NCBI GenBank assembly: GCA_022605955.1
Contig: JAKCOZ010000015.1
Span: forward strand, 12,219,287 to 12,283,286
Length of the DNA: 64,000 nt
Reading direction: 5' to 3'
Source of the DNA: Rallus limicola
Lineage: Eukaryota > Chordata > Aves > Gruiformes > Rallidae
In this document: one piece after another, positions 23,001-31,450 of the stretch
How the letters are laid out: the number at the start of each line of letters is the position of its first letter
Numbering within the stretch: position 1 is the first letter of the stretch
Program-made: the position numbers and the translations under genes
Notes under the pieces: generated by a model
What the model saw: only the letters and a program-made list of their open reading frames with translations
Databases searched by the model: none
What the model was told of the DNA's origin: nothing

Positions 23001-26000
23001 AGGCCATGGCACCCTCCCCACGTGCTCCATCCTCATCCATCCTCACCCCCAGACTTGACATCCCTGGCTGCAGCGATGGCATCGTCCCCAGAAGGGCCAT
23101 CAGCCAGGACCACCAGCACCGCTGGCACGCCGGGACGGCGCCCTGCACCTGGACTCAGCAGGTAGGTCCTGGCGAAGGTGATGGCCGCCCCTAGGGAGGG
23201 AGAAGGAGGAGAGGGGTGGTCAGCAGGGTCCCACTAGTCGCTGCCCCGACTCCCGGCACAGCCCCTCACCGATGGCATTGCCGCTGGGCTCCTCATAGCG
23301 CATGGTGCGGATCTGCTCCAGCACGGCCGGCAGGTCACTGGAGCGGTTGAGGAGCAGCCAGGGCAGGCTGCGGTAGCTGTACGTGGCCAGGGCCACCTGC
23401 GAGGGTGCAGGGGGGCAGTGGGTGCTGCTGCCCACTCACACCCCCTGGGCCCTCCCCCACCACAGCTGCACCCTACCTGGGTGCCCTCGGGGCCCAAGCG
23501 CCCCAGGGCGGACACGGTGTTGGAGAGGAGGGTGCGGACAGCATCTGCACCAGAGGAGCTGTCACGGGTTCCGTGCACCAGGAAGACAATGTCACCACGG
23601 GCATCCCTGCAGACTGTGGGCAGGGAAGGGGTAAAGTCACCACCAGATCAAAGACAAGCCCAGCCCATCCTTTAGCAACCCCACCATACCTGTGCGCTCG
23701 CTGATTGAGGTCTCGGCGCCTGGGGCACTCCCCAGGAGTGGTCGGAGGGTGAAGGTGTAGCGCTGGCCCAAACGAAGCCCAGAGACCCGCTGGGAGCTGG
23801 CAGCACCGGGCAGCGTCCGCCCTGTCTCCCCTCCAGCTGACACCAAAGGGACAGAGTCAGGGGGACTTGTGAGCCCCCTGCGATAACGCTGCCCCCTGCT
23901 CAGGGCTGCCCTCCTGCCTCACCTGCTGGAGGTGTCCAGGAGAGGACGTAGCTGGAGGCACCAGGGACAGGGGTCCAGGTGAGCGTCACTGAGTCTCTCC
24001 GAACCTCTGTCACCTGTAGGTTGGTGACTTGGCCTGGGGCAGCTGCCAAGGATGAGGAGAAAATATTGTCCTGGCCCCGAGGGGCAGCCCTAACCCATCA
24101 TCCTCCCCCAGCCCAAGGCTGGGACAGCCTGGTCCCTGGGTTCCCTTCTAGGCTCCAGCCCTATACTGGGGGTACAAACCCCCCTTGGCCCCACACAGCC
24201 CCTTACCAGTGATGGCAGTGACAGTAGCCGGCTCGCTCTCTCTGCTGCCAGCCAGGCTGGTGATACTGATGTGGTAGCGCTGGCCCGGCTCCAGCCCCCC
24301 CAGGTCGTAGGAACTGGCAGTGGCCGGGAGCTGCTGGCTGTGCTGGGCACCACCTGCCCAGGGGGAGAGAGAGGTTAGGGGTGCAGTGCAGGGGCTGCTG
24401 GGGATGCCAGGCTGCCAGACGGCTCCACTCACCCTCAGACGGGCGCCAGACCAGACGGTACCCGGTGCTACCAGCCACCGGCACCCAGGTCAGGCGCAGG
24501 CGGTGGCCCGAAGCCTCTGTCACCTGGAAGCTGCTGACAGGAGACAGTGGGGCTACCTCCGCTGTGGGGCAGAGAGGCAGGTGTTAGTTGCAGGTGTGAG
24601 GGGCAGGAGTGCCCAGCACTGCCCTGGGGCTCTTGCCACTGCCCCAGCACTCACGAGTGGTGACGATGATGGAGACGGGGTTGCCCTCCCGGTTGCCTAT
24701 GAGTGCCGTCACCTTCACCGTGTAGGAGACACCTCCCTCCAGGTCAGGGATGTCAAAGGAGCTAACGTGGCCAGGAACTCGCCGGCTGTTCTCCGAGCCC
24801 CCTGTCAAGGACCGTGGCATCAGCCCCCCATCCCCCTGCCCTCACAGCCCGTCCCCATCCGCATCCCACAGTACCATCCCTGCGGCTCCACACCACGCGG
24901 TAGGCAGTGGCTCCTGGCACACCGACCCAGGTGACACGGGCAACGTTGCTCCTGGACGCCTGCACCTTCAGCCGGGACACTGTCCCCACCTGCTCTGGTG
25001 CTGCAACACCGAGAGGGTCACTGTCACCCAGGCTCACAGCAAGGGGCCCCAGCCAGCACTGATAGGCAGGGAGACACCTCACCTATCCTCCCTGTGGTGG
25101 TGACAGGACTGCCCTCGCGGCCCTCCACAACAGCCGAGACACTGATGGTGTAGGTGACGCCGGCACGCAGCCCCTCGATGGTGAAGGCGGTGGGGTCAGC
25201 GGGAAGGAAGCGGGACTGCTCCAGACCTAGGAGACAAGGCAGTGATGGGAAAGGCTCTGGCGCTGCTGCTGCAGCATCCCACAGTCTCCATACTCACCGT
25301 TGCTGCCTCGCCATGTCAGCAGGTAGCCCCCGGCGCCTGGCAGCCCTCGCCAGGTGACCCGCAGCTGGCTGGGACCAGCCTCCATCACCCGCAGCTCTGA
25401 GACGCTGCCCACTACTGGGTACTCTGCATTGCCCCACGAAACTGTGTGTCACCTTGGGGTGCTCAGAGGGGCCCCATGGCCACCCCAGTACCCCGACGGC
25501 TTGCAGGGGGATGGAAGATAAATGTACAGGGATTCTTGGTGACAGACCCCTGTGTGGACTTACTGAGGCGGACGGTGAGCGTGGCAGCACTGCCCTCCCG
25601 GCCCCCCGCTAGTGCTGAGACACGCACCAGGTAGGTAATGCCCTCCCGAAGGTCTCCCAGCTCCAGCCCCGTCTGGCTGCCTGGGATGCGCCTTGTCCTC
25701 TCTGTGCCATCTGCCAGGAAGAGGGCAGCTTCAGACCCTCAGCGCCAGCAGGGACCCCTGGGTGCTGCCCGCACTCACCCCCCCCGCACTCACCCTGGTT
25801 GTTGCGCACCACCACTTTGTACTCAGAGGCGCCAGGGACACCAGTCCATCCCAGTCGCACCCGCCTGCCCGACTCCTCAACCAGCCTCAGGTCTGACACA
25901 GCACCCAGGGGCATCTCCACGCCTGCAAGGGGATGGGATGGGCACAGCTGGAGCCGTGCAGCTTGGACAGCACAGCCCCATCCTAACCCTGGGATGTGAC

Positions 26001-29000
26001 CAGAGAGCTGGGGGGTCCTCAGGGCCAAGAGGGTGCTCAGGATGAGCAGTGCCATGCAGGATGCCCTCGGTCCTAAAGGCTTGTGAGGGTGGAGGACAAC
26101 CCAGGGGATGCGTAGTGGTCACTTACCTGTCTGGAAGGTGGTGACGGGGGTGGCCACTTCCCCACCATCGTAGAGGGTATAGAGGGTGATGCGGTACTCA
26201 GTGCCTGGCTGCAGCCCTGTCAGCTGATAGGTGGTGGTGCTGCTGGGGAGTGACACTGTCCTGGGGGTCTCTGGTCCTGCGAGGAGAGGAGGGTCACTGC
26301 TGGCATGAGGTGGAGGGGGGGGCAGCTCCAAAAGGGTGACCAGGCACCCTGAGCCCACCTGTGGCTCTCTTCCACTCCAGGCGGTAGCCACGGGCATCTC
26401 GAGTGCCAGTCCAGAGCACCTGGATAGACGTGGGGCCCAGGATGTTGGTCCGCAGCATCTGCTCCACACCTGCCCCTGCAAGAGGGACCCCGTGAGCCAG
26501 GCTGCTCTGAGCCACTCATCCTGGTGTGTCCCCTGGCATAGAGCCACAGGGGATGGTCCCCAGCCTGTTTTGCGGTGATGGCACCAGGGGCAGAGGCAGA
26601 GGCCAGAGGCAGTCTGGCATCACCCATGCCCACCACCTACCTGTCCTCTGCCGCACGGTGGCTGCGGGCCCCTCCAGCTGCCCGAAGAGGGGGGCCATCG
26701 TCACCACGTAGTCAGTGTTGGGCTGCAGCCCCCCTAGCGTGTGTGATGTCCGCCCGGCATCCAGGTCCACCCTGTGCCTGTCCTGCCCTGCAAGAGCCAG
26801 CACAGCAGTCCCTTGGGGTATCTAGGCAGCAGGTGCCACCACCCATCTCCTGTACCTCTGCCCTGGGGCCACCAGCAGAAGGGGTATGAGCTCTGGGACG
26901 GGCACCTACCTGTAAGGGTTGCCCAGGAGAGCCGGTAGCCGGTGGCACCGCTGACCGGCTGCCAGGCCAGCAGCATGCTTTGCGCTGAGACGTTGTGGAC
27001 AACCAAGTGCTGCAAGCCTGCCAGATGCCCTGTGGGTGGGAGGTTCCTGTCACATCCTCCCCCATGAGAGTGGGGAAGGCGGCAGCAGGGAGAGCCTTCA
27101 AACAGCAAACCCGCCTGCTCAGGGGGTGAGAAGCCTCCTTGTCCCTGCTCACAGATGCTGAACTGCACCAAGGTCACCAAGCACAACCTGTGCCCAGGCA
27201 GCTCCTCCAAAGCACCCCAGCTCCAAAAAAGTGGAGCTCAAACACCTTCCTCTTAATGCTTTAAATGGGTTAAGGCTGCCTGGGGCAGCTGAGGGAATTG
27301 GTTTGCCAAGATCTGAGGCTTGCAAAAGTGTTGCCCCAGGGCCTCATCCCTGCTCCTGGCCAGTGATGCTTTCCAACACCCTCTTCCCTGGTGGAAACCA
27401 TGCTTTCCTCCCACAGAGCACAGTGCTTGTATTTGCAAAAATCCCATCCAAACCCTGCGCTTCTTCAGCTGATACTTTTACCTCACGTGGGGAAAGCTTT
27501 GGAAGAAACACTCCTAGAAGGCAGCGAAGGAGCTCGGGAGTGCGCAGTGCTGCACTGCCCCTGGGAGCACCTTTTGGGGCTCAGGGCATCACCTCGCAGT
27601 TGTGCTCTCCCACTTCCCCACCACATCTCCCCCAGGCAGATGCATGCCAGGCACCCCCATCCCCGATGACTGGAAGAGCATCCCTGTGCTGGGAACCCAC
27701 CCCTGGCTCAGCTCAGGGCCAGGCGTGCTGCTTACGTGTCCGAGCAGTGAGGGTGGTAGGGATGGCAGGCTGCTGCGCGTAGCGGGGTCGGAGCGTCACC
27801 ACGTACTCGGTGTCGGGGCGCAGGTTGCTCAGCGTGGCTGACTGTGCACTGGCCCCCAGGCTCTTCTCCTCCCTTGGGGCTGCTCCTGGTCGGGAAGCAG
27901 AGGGGTGTGGGAGGGTGTGGGGGCATGGTATGTACCAGGCCCGGCAGAGAAGGGGTGTCTGTGAGCCGGCACCCTGCCCTGGGGATGCCAGGCAGTGCCA
28001 GGGGTGGGGAGCTCGGGGAGAGGCTGGGATGGCGGCCAGGGCAGGGGAACCCATCAGAGCGCCCAGGGCCAGGGAGGGGCTGCCAGGTGTGCAGCTCCAG
28101 CCCGGTGCCTGGCTGGGATGGGGGTCTGCTGCCCATCCCCTACTCAGACCAGCCATGGGGGCACACGCATGCCTGCGCTTCCAGCCCCAGACTGGGGCAT
28201 ACACTAGGCCCCTCGCCATCATATGCACACAGCCAGAGCCCTGAGCACCAATGCCTCCAGGTGTAGGAACACACACGCAGTCTTCTTCACGCCTCTGCAC
28301 ACACACGTGCCCTACAGCCCGCACACGAGTGCCAGCCACTGCGGTAAAGGCAGGCAAGCACGCACCCATGGCACTCCTGGCACACAGCCCTACACCAGGC
28401 ACCATGCATGCATCCATCCCCCTGTGCACACACACTGCCATGCAACCCCAACCCACGGGGCTGCACAAAGGCAGGGACCCAGGCAGCTCCTTCCCCTCAC
28501 AGGGGCTGTCTCCTCACCTTGCACAGCGTAGCTGAGGCTGTAGCCCTGGGGGGGCTCAGGGCCGGGCTGCCAGGCCAGCCGCAGGAAGGTGGGTCCAGTC
28601 TCTACCACACGGAAATCCAGCACGGAGCCAGCACGGCTCTCTAGGAAGAGACAGCCAGGGATGAGCCCCCAGCTCCGCCTGCAGCATCCCTGTCCCCACA
28701 CACACAGCCACTCACGGGTGCGCGCTCGGCTGGACACCGACTCGCCGATGCTGTTGGCGTACTGGGCGGTGACAGTGACCAGGTACTCCGTCCCCATGCG
28801 CAGCCCCCGCAGCACAGTGCTCGTCTCTCGAGGCCCCAAGCTCACCTGAGCAGGGACAGTGTCACCCCACTGCCATCCCCAGGTCACACAATGGGGCCAC
28901 CCGGGGACTCTAAGCAGGTAAAGGGGGGGCACTGACCTCCTGCCTTTCGGCCACAATGGGCTGCCCCAGACTCGTCAGCGGCACATGCTGCACCCGGTAC

Positions 29001-30352
29001 CCAGTGACTGGGCCGCTGGCTGCTGTCCAGCGGATCTGCAGCTGGTCGAGGCCTCGCTCCTGGATCTCCAAGTTGGAGGGGCCAGAGTGACTCGGTCCAT
29101 CTGTGTGGGAGCAGAGGGGCCGTCAGATCCAGGGAGGGTGGGGTGGTGGGGAGAGTGGCACAGACACCTGCTGGCAGGATGGGATGGCTGGGAGGGCATT
29201 CTGGGGAGGATGGGTGCTAGGTGTGTCCGCAGGGTGAGTGCAGCCTGGCACCCAGCACTGCTGGTGCCTGCACCCCATGAGGAGGAGGGTGGGAGCCCGT
29301 ACCCAGCAGGCGTAGGTTGCCCCCAACACTTGTGCACACCCGGCGTGTCATCAGTGGCACCAACGTTCCCAGCAGCTTGAAGTCACCAACGTAGAAGAAG
29401 AAGGCATCGGTGGGCATTGAGGCCACACGGATCAGTTCCTTGTGGTCAGCGTTCTTGATCCCTGGCAGGGTTGGAGATGATGCATGAGGGCAGTGATCCT
29501 GAGTGTGGCAGGAGCCCTCCGTGCCCGGTACCAAAACCTCACTCACCCACAGCAAAAATTTTGATGCCCTGGCTCTTCAGCTTCGCTGCCGCCCCCTCAG
29601 CATCATCCTGGGACTTGCCATCCGTGATGAGGATGCAGATCTGCCGGGCCAGAGAGAGCCATGAGATCCGGCCAAGGACCCATGGACCTGCCACTTCCCA
29701 CCTGGGCATCCCCAGTGCCACCACCCTGCACCCACCTGGGGAACCCCGGGTCGGAGTTGCATGGGGCCAAAGAAGTTGTCAGCAACGTAGCGGAAGCCAG
29801 CACCAGTCCGTGTGTTGCCACCCTTGTAACTCAGCTGCTGGATGGCCCTCCGGACACTGATGCCATCAGTGTGCTGGGAGAAGGGGAACTCCACCCTGAG
29901 GGACACGAGGAGACATGTGACCTCAGGGGTCCGCTGCTCTGCCACCCCACACACCCGCTCCCTGGGGCTCACCGCGGCTCATCACTGTACTGCGCCACAG
30001 CGAAGCGCACCGCCTTCTCGCCCACCACCTGCACAAAGGGCCCCACCAGCTCATCCATGAAGGTGCGGACAGCACGGAAGTTGTTCCTGCCGATGCTGGA
30101 CGAGCCATCCACCAGGAAGGCAATGTCAGCCTCCAGCACGTCCTCGCACACCGCTGCAGGGCAGTGACAGCACTCAGGGCACAGGCTGGCACCACAGCAC
30201 AGTGGTGCTGGGCCCCTCCTGCACCCCCCCTACCCACCATCCCCACGTGCACTAAGTGCTCAGCACCCACCTTGGCTTCTCTTTTGTGCTGTGGCAGGCT
30301 GGGGGCCCAGGAGTGTGGGGAGCATGGCGAGGAGCAGCAGCTGTCCACTCAT
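1687..30352 (-). CDS. COL7A1: Collagen type VII alpha-1 chain, complete, 117 coding exons
   Basis: This gene encodes the secreted chain that trimerises and assembles as antiparallel dimers into anchoring fibrils, which fasten the epithelial basement membrane to underlying stroma. I spliced all 117 coding exons by GT-AG sites and codon phase, giving about 2,988 residues (human: 2,944). Order: signal peptide 1 to about 22; von Willebrand A domain 28-225; nine fibronectin III repeats 226-1046; second A domain 1047-1236; two-Cys linker 1237-1248; interrupted Gly-X-Y helix 1249-2825 with a hinge near 1973-2010; NC2 tail 2826-2988 with a Kunitz domain. The start is the only in-frame ATG before a good hydrophobic leader. 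The stop is a TAG at 1687-1689. The total reading frame closes exactly. Helix exons all begin with a whole Gly codon. I saw no frameshift or premature stop. Exon-level coordinates are in the following entries. Confidence 0.97.
2750..4290 (-). other. COL7A1: COL7A1 exons 113-115: NC2 domain before the Kunitz module
   Basis: Exon 113 (4242-4290) encodes [16 protein letters not shown], nearly identical to the human NC2 start. Its Cys corresponds to the residue used in dimer disulfides. Exon 114 (3168-3251) encodes a segment containing FPADSTHE and then [13 protein letters not shown]; the Ala-Asp step aligns with the human BMP-1 processing site. Exon 115 (2750-2878) is very acidic, with a run of five Glu followed by DYSEVPEMD, and its tyrosines beside acidic residues are candidate sulfation sites. 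Exon 115 has two donors 3 nt apart (ending at 2753 or 2750), and both keep the frame. Confidence 0.92.
4489..9305 (-). other. COL7A1: COL7A1 exons 91-112: C-terminal part of collagenous helix
   Basis: Exons, descending: 9261-9305, 9101-9136, 8929-8988, 8673-8798, 8466-8537, 8203-8238, 7898-7957, 7678-7722, 7570-7605, 7418-7453, 7275-7331, 6808-6879, 6462-6533, 6330-6365, 6168-6248, 6025-6078, 5756-5809, 5617-5679, 5443-5505, 5036-5152, 4622-4699, 4489-4542. All are in phase 0 and most are multiples of 9 nt. The repeat is broken by short interruptions at exons 93 (GVGVQG), 97 (GAGLPG), 101 (GDTVVLEG) and 111 (GQSVPG). Exon 106 contains GACGLDG, a Cys inside the triple helix that is conserved with human, where it links to the NC2 Cys across the antiparallel dimer. 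Confidence 0.93.
9455..12981 (-). other. COL7A1: COL7A1 exons 73-90: helix just C-terminal of the hinge
   Basis: Exons, descending: 12772-12981 (210 nt, the longest helix exon, as human exon 73 is), 12656-12691, 12424-12468, 12182-12253, 12023-12067, 11791-11853, 11666-11710, 11359-11394, 11194-11229, 10985-11029, 10682-10714, 10437-10499, 10313-10348, 10124-10204, 9962-10030, 9824-9859, 9647-9688, 9455-9499. Interruptions occur in exons 73 (GRAVGERG), 76 ([10 protein letters not shown]), 83 (GSGIRG), 84 (GPGG), 87-88 (GQAIAG) and 89 ([14 protein letters not shown]). Exon 77 needs the weak donor AAG|GTCTGC to stay in frame; a strong GTAAGT lies 10 nt further on but would shift the frame. Confidence 0.93.
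13122..13462 (-). other. COL7A1: COL7A1 exons 71-72: hinge interruption of the helix
   Basis: Exon 71 (13427-13462) encodes [12 protein letters not shown]. Exon 72 (13122-13253, 132 nt) continues [17 protein letters not shown], then LPVSERLRG, before Gly-X-Y resumes. In human collagen VII a 39-residue non-collagenous hinge has the same layout (NVDRLLETAGIK, then SGSFLPVPERRRG) and is the pepsin-sensitive flexible point. Conservation of both flanks and of the exon boundaries makes this assignment secure. Confidence 0.95.
13572..18402 (-). other. COL7A1: COL7A1 exons 48-70: helix N-terminal of the hinge
   Basis: Exons, descending: 18331-18402, 18169-18228, 17994-18029, 17721-17801, 17539-17574, 17420-17464, 17245-17316, 17031-17075, 16888-16914, 16763-16804, 16037-16117, 15871-15906, 15732-15767, 15574-15654, 15353-15388, 15075-15146, 14831-14875, 14596-14631, 14400-14435, 14187-14291, 14008-14043, 13798-13833, 13572-13619. 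All are phase 0. Interruptions: exon 49 (GLSIPG), exons 56-57 ([15 protein letters not shown], matching a human interruption) and exon 70, which ends GTAV and leads into the hinge. The 16.12-16.76 kb intron is longer than its neighbours and contains nothing I can identify. Confidence 0.93.
17632..17647. repeat. 16-nt homopolymer C tract in COL7A1 intron 51
   Basis: An uninterrupted run of 16 C on the plus strand, G on the transcript. Such runs are prone to sequencing and assembly length error, but this one is intronic. Confidence 0.95.
21405..21550. repeat. G-rich minisatellite in COL7A1 intron 32
   Basis: A 20-nt unit, GGGATGGGGGAAGAGGGAGT and variants, is repeated in tandem, with the last three units nearly exact. 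The plus strand is purine-rich and the transcribed RNA is C/U-rich. Confidence 0.9.
21596..21616. repeat. (CA)n microsatellite in COL7A1 intron 32
   Basis: A 21-nt perfect AC/CA dinucleotide tract, likely polymorphic, about 50 bp from the G-rich minisatellite in the same intron. Confidence 0.95.
22670..23613 (-). other. COL7A1: COL7A1 exons 24-28: second von Willebrand A domain and linker
   Basis: Exons 23477-23613, 23270-23396, 23047-23190, 22811-22971 and the 36-nt exon 22670-22705. The first strand reads [15 protein letters not shown]: where a metal-binding A domain has DGSSS, the aspartate is His and the Ser spacing is off, so the MIDAS metal site is probably not functional. In human collagen VII this domain is degenerate too and binds collagen I. 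The short exon encodes [12 protein letters not shown], a two-Cys linker directly before the helix, similar to the human PEPCPVYCPK linker. Confidence 0.93.
23690..29100 (-). other. COL7A1: COL7A1 exons 6-23: nine fibronectin type III repeats
   Basis: Each repeat is split over two exons. Descending: 28937-29100, 28716-28845, 28518-28640, 27736-27885, 26910-27029, 26641-26787, 26359-26475, 26127-26276, 25794-25922, 25564-25710, 25298-25423, 25083-25226, 24875-25000, 24655-24801, 24433-24561, 24207-24353, 23923-24042, 23690-23836. The first exon of most pairs contains the W and GY/Y core (for example RLAWQPG with QGYSLSY); the second carries L.PGTEY or a variant. Nine repeats is the human number. 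The intron at 27.89-28.52 kb is rich in CA dinucleotides and the one at 27.03-27.74 kb is gene-free. Confidence 0.95.
29303..30153 (-). other. COL7A1: COL7A1 exons 2-5: first von Willebrand A domain
   Basis: Exons 29973-30153, 29736-29895, 29547-29640, 29303-29461. The domain opens [13 protein letters not shown], with the complete DxSxS metal-binding motif, and later has [13 protein letters not shown], supplying the third MIDAS aspartate. [14 protein letters not shown] is nearly identical to human. This domain lies at the N-terminus of NC1, which in collagen VII contacts laminin-332 and other matrix proteins. Confidence 0.96.
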
Positions 30353-30361
30353 CCTGGGACC
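30271..30361 (-). other. COL7A1: COL7A1 first coding exon with signal peptide
   Basis: Coding bases 30271-30352 give [16 protein letters not shown] followed by [11 protein letters not shown], a standard secretory leader with likely cleavage after ATA. Just upstream the minus strand reads CTCTTCCACAG|GGTCCCAGG before the ATG, which looks like a splice acceptor at 30361. A noncoding first exon in the CpG-rich region is therefore possible; the alternative is that transcription starts just upstream of this exon. Confidence 0.85.
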
Positions 30362-30539
30362 CTGTGGAAGAGGATGCTGCTGCCACCACCATCACCACAC
30401 ACCAGCCTGACGCTGCTGAGGTGCCAGGACCATGTACTGGGCACCACTGCTGGCACCCCACAGCACAGAGCAGAGCCCCGCTTTGGACCATCGCACAGTG
30501 GAGCTGTGCCCAGCCACGTTTCCACGCGTTTTCCTGCGC

Positions 30540-31450
30540 CCGAGGAGCAGCCGTCTCACGGGAAAAGTGCCGGGCGGGCAGCAGCTGGCCTGTGCCTGGC
30601 CAAGCGGGAGCAGCGCCGGCAGCCCCTGGGCACCCCACGGCTCGAGCCGGCGGCGGTCCCGGCACAGAGAGGCACGGCGGTGGGTCCCGCCGTGGTTGGT
30701 CCAGCCCGGCCGGGCCCCGCTCGCTGCGGCGCCCGAGGAGCCGCGTCCCTGCGGCGGGCGGCTGCCGGCCCCGGCTGCGGGGTGTGCGCGGGCGCTGCTG
30801 CCACAAGCCCTCCCCGCTGCCTCCTGCCTGCCTGCCCGCTCCGCGCCCCGGCACCGGCCGCGGCTCAGCCCGGCTGCTCCTGCCCCCCGCTGCCCGTGCC
30901 TGCAGCGGGGCGGGCGGTAAGAGCGGGGTGCTGCGGGGCAGGCTCGGCGGAGCTCTACCCGCGAGCCCCCGCACCCCGCCGCTTTCCACGCACCGGGCTG
31001 CGGGGTCACCCGGCCCGACACCGCTGCGATGGCCACGCCGGGGCTCGGTCCCAGCGCGACCCGGCCCGGCCCGGGAGGTGCGAGCCCGACGGCCGCCCCG
31101 ACGCGGGGGGTGCTCGCGTGGGAAGCCCGATCCGGCCCCGCAGCGCTGCACCACCACCCCCCCCGCAGCGGGACCCCCTCCGCAGCCGGACCCCCTCCGC
31201 AGCGCCCCCCCGGCCGCAGGCACTCACCCGCCGCCCCCCGCGGGGCTTCGCCGTGCCGCTCCGTGCCGCTCCGTGCCCCTCCGTGCCGTACCGGGCCGGG
31301 CCGGGTGCAGGCGGTGCCGGCGCGGAGCGGCCCCCGGCGCTCCCGCCCCTTTATTGAGGGCGGCCCGGAGCGCGGTGCCGGCGGGGGGGTGGAGGGGAAA
31401 CGAGAGCGTCACGGCCCCCGCCTTGCCCGGGCCCCAAAAAGGGCTTTTCC
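30540..31450 (-). promoter_or_regulatory. COL7A1: COL7A1 CpG-rich promoter region and possible noncoding exon
   Basis: This stretch is very GC- and CpG-rich compared with its surroundings. On the minus strand a TATA-like AATAAAGG at about 31349-31356 is followed at once by a GC box, GGGGCGGG. A good donor (CGG|GTGAGTGCC) at 31228 could close a noncoding exon of about 100 nt that splices to the acceptor at 30361. The promoter call rests on composition and position, and the exact start site is inferred. Confidence 0.55.

Noticed and set aside
31349..31356. AATAAA on the minus strand in the COL7A1 promoter region, read as a poly(A) signal
   Set aside because: No gene ending there is visible upstream on that strand. 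With the adjoining GC box it fits better as a TATA-like promoter element.
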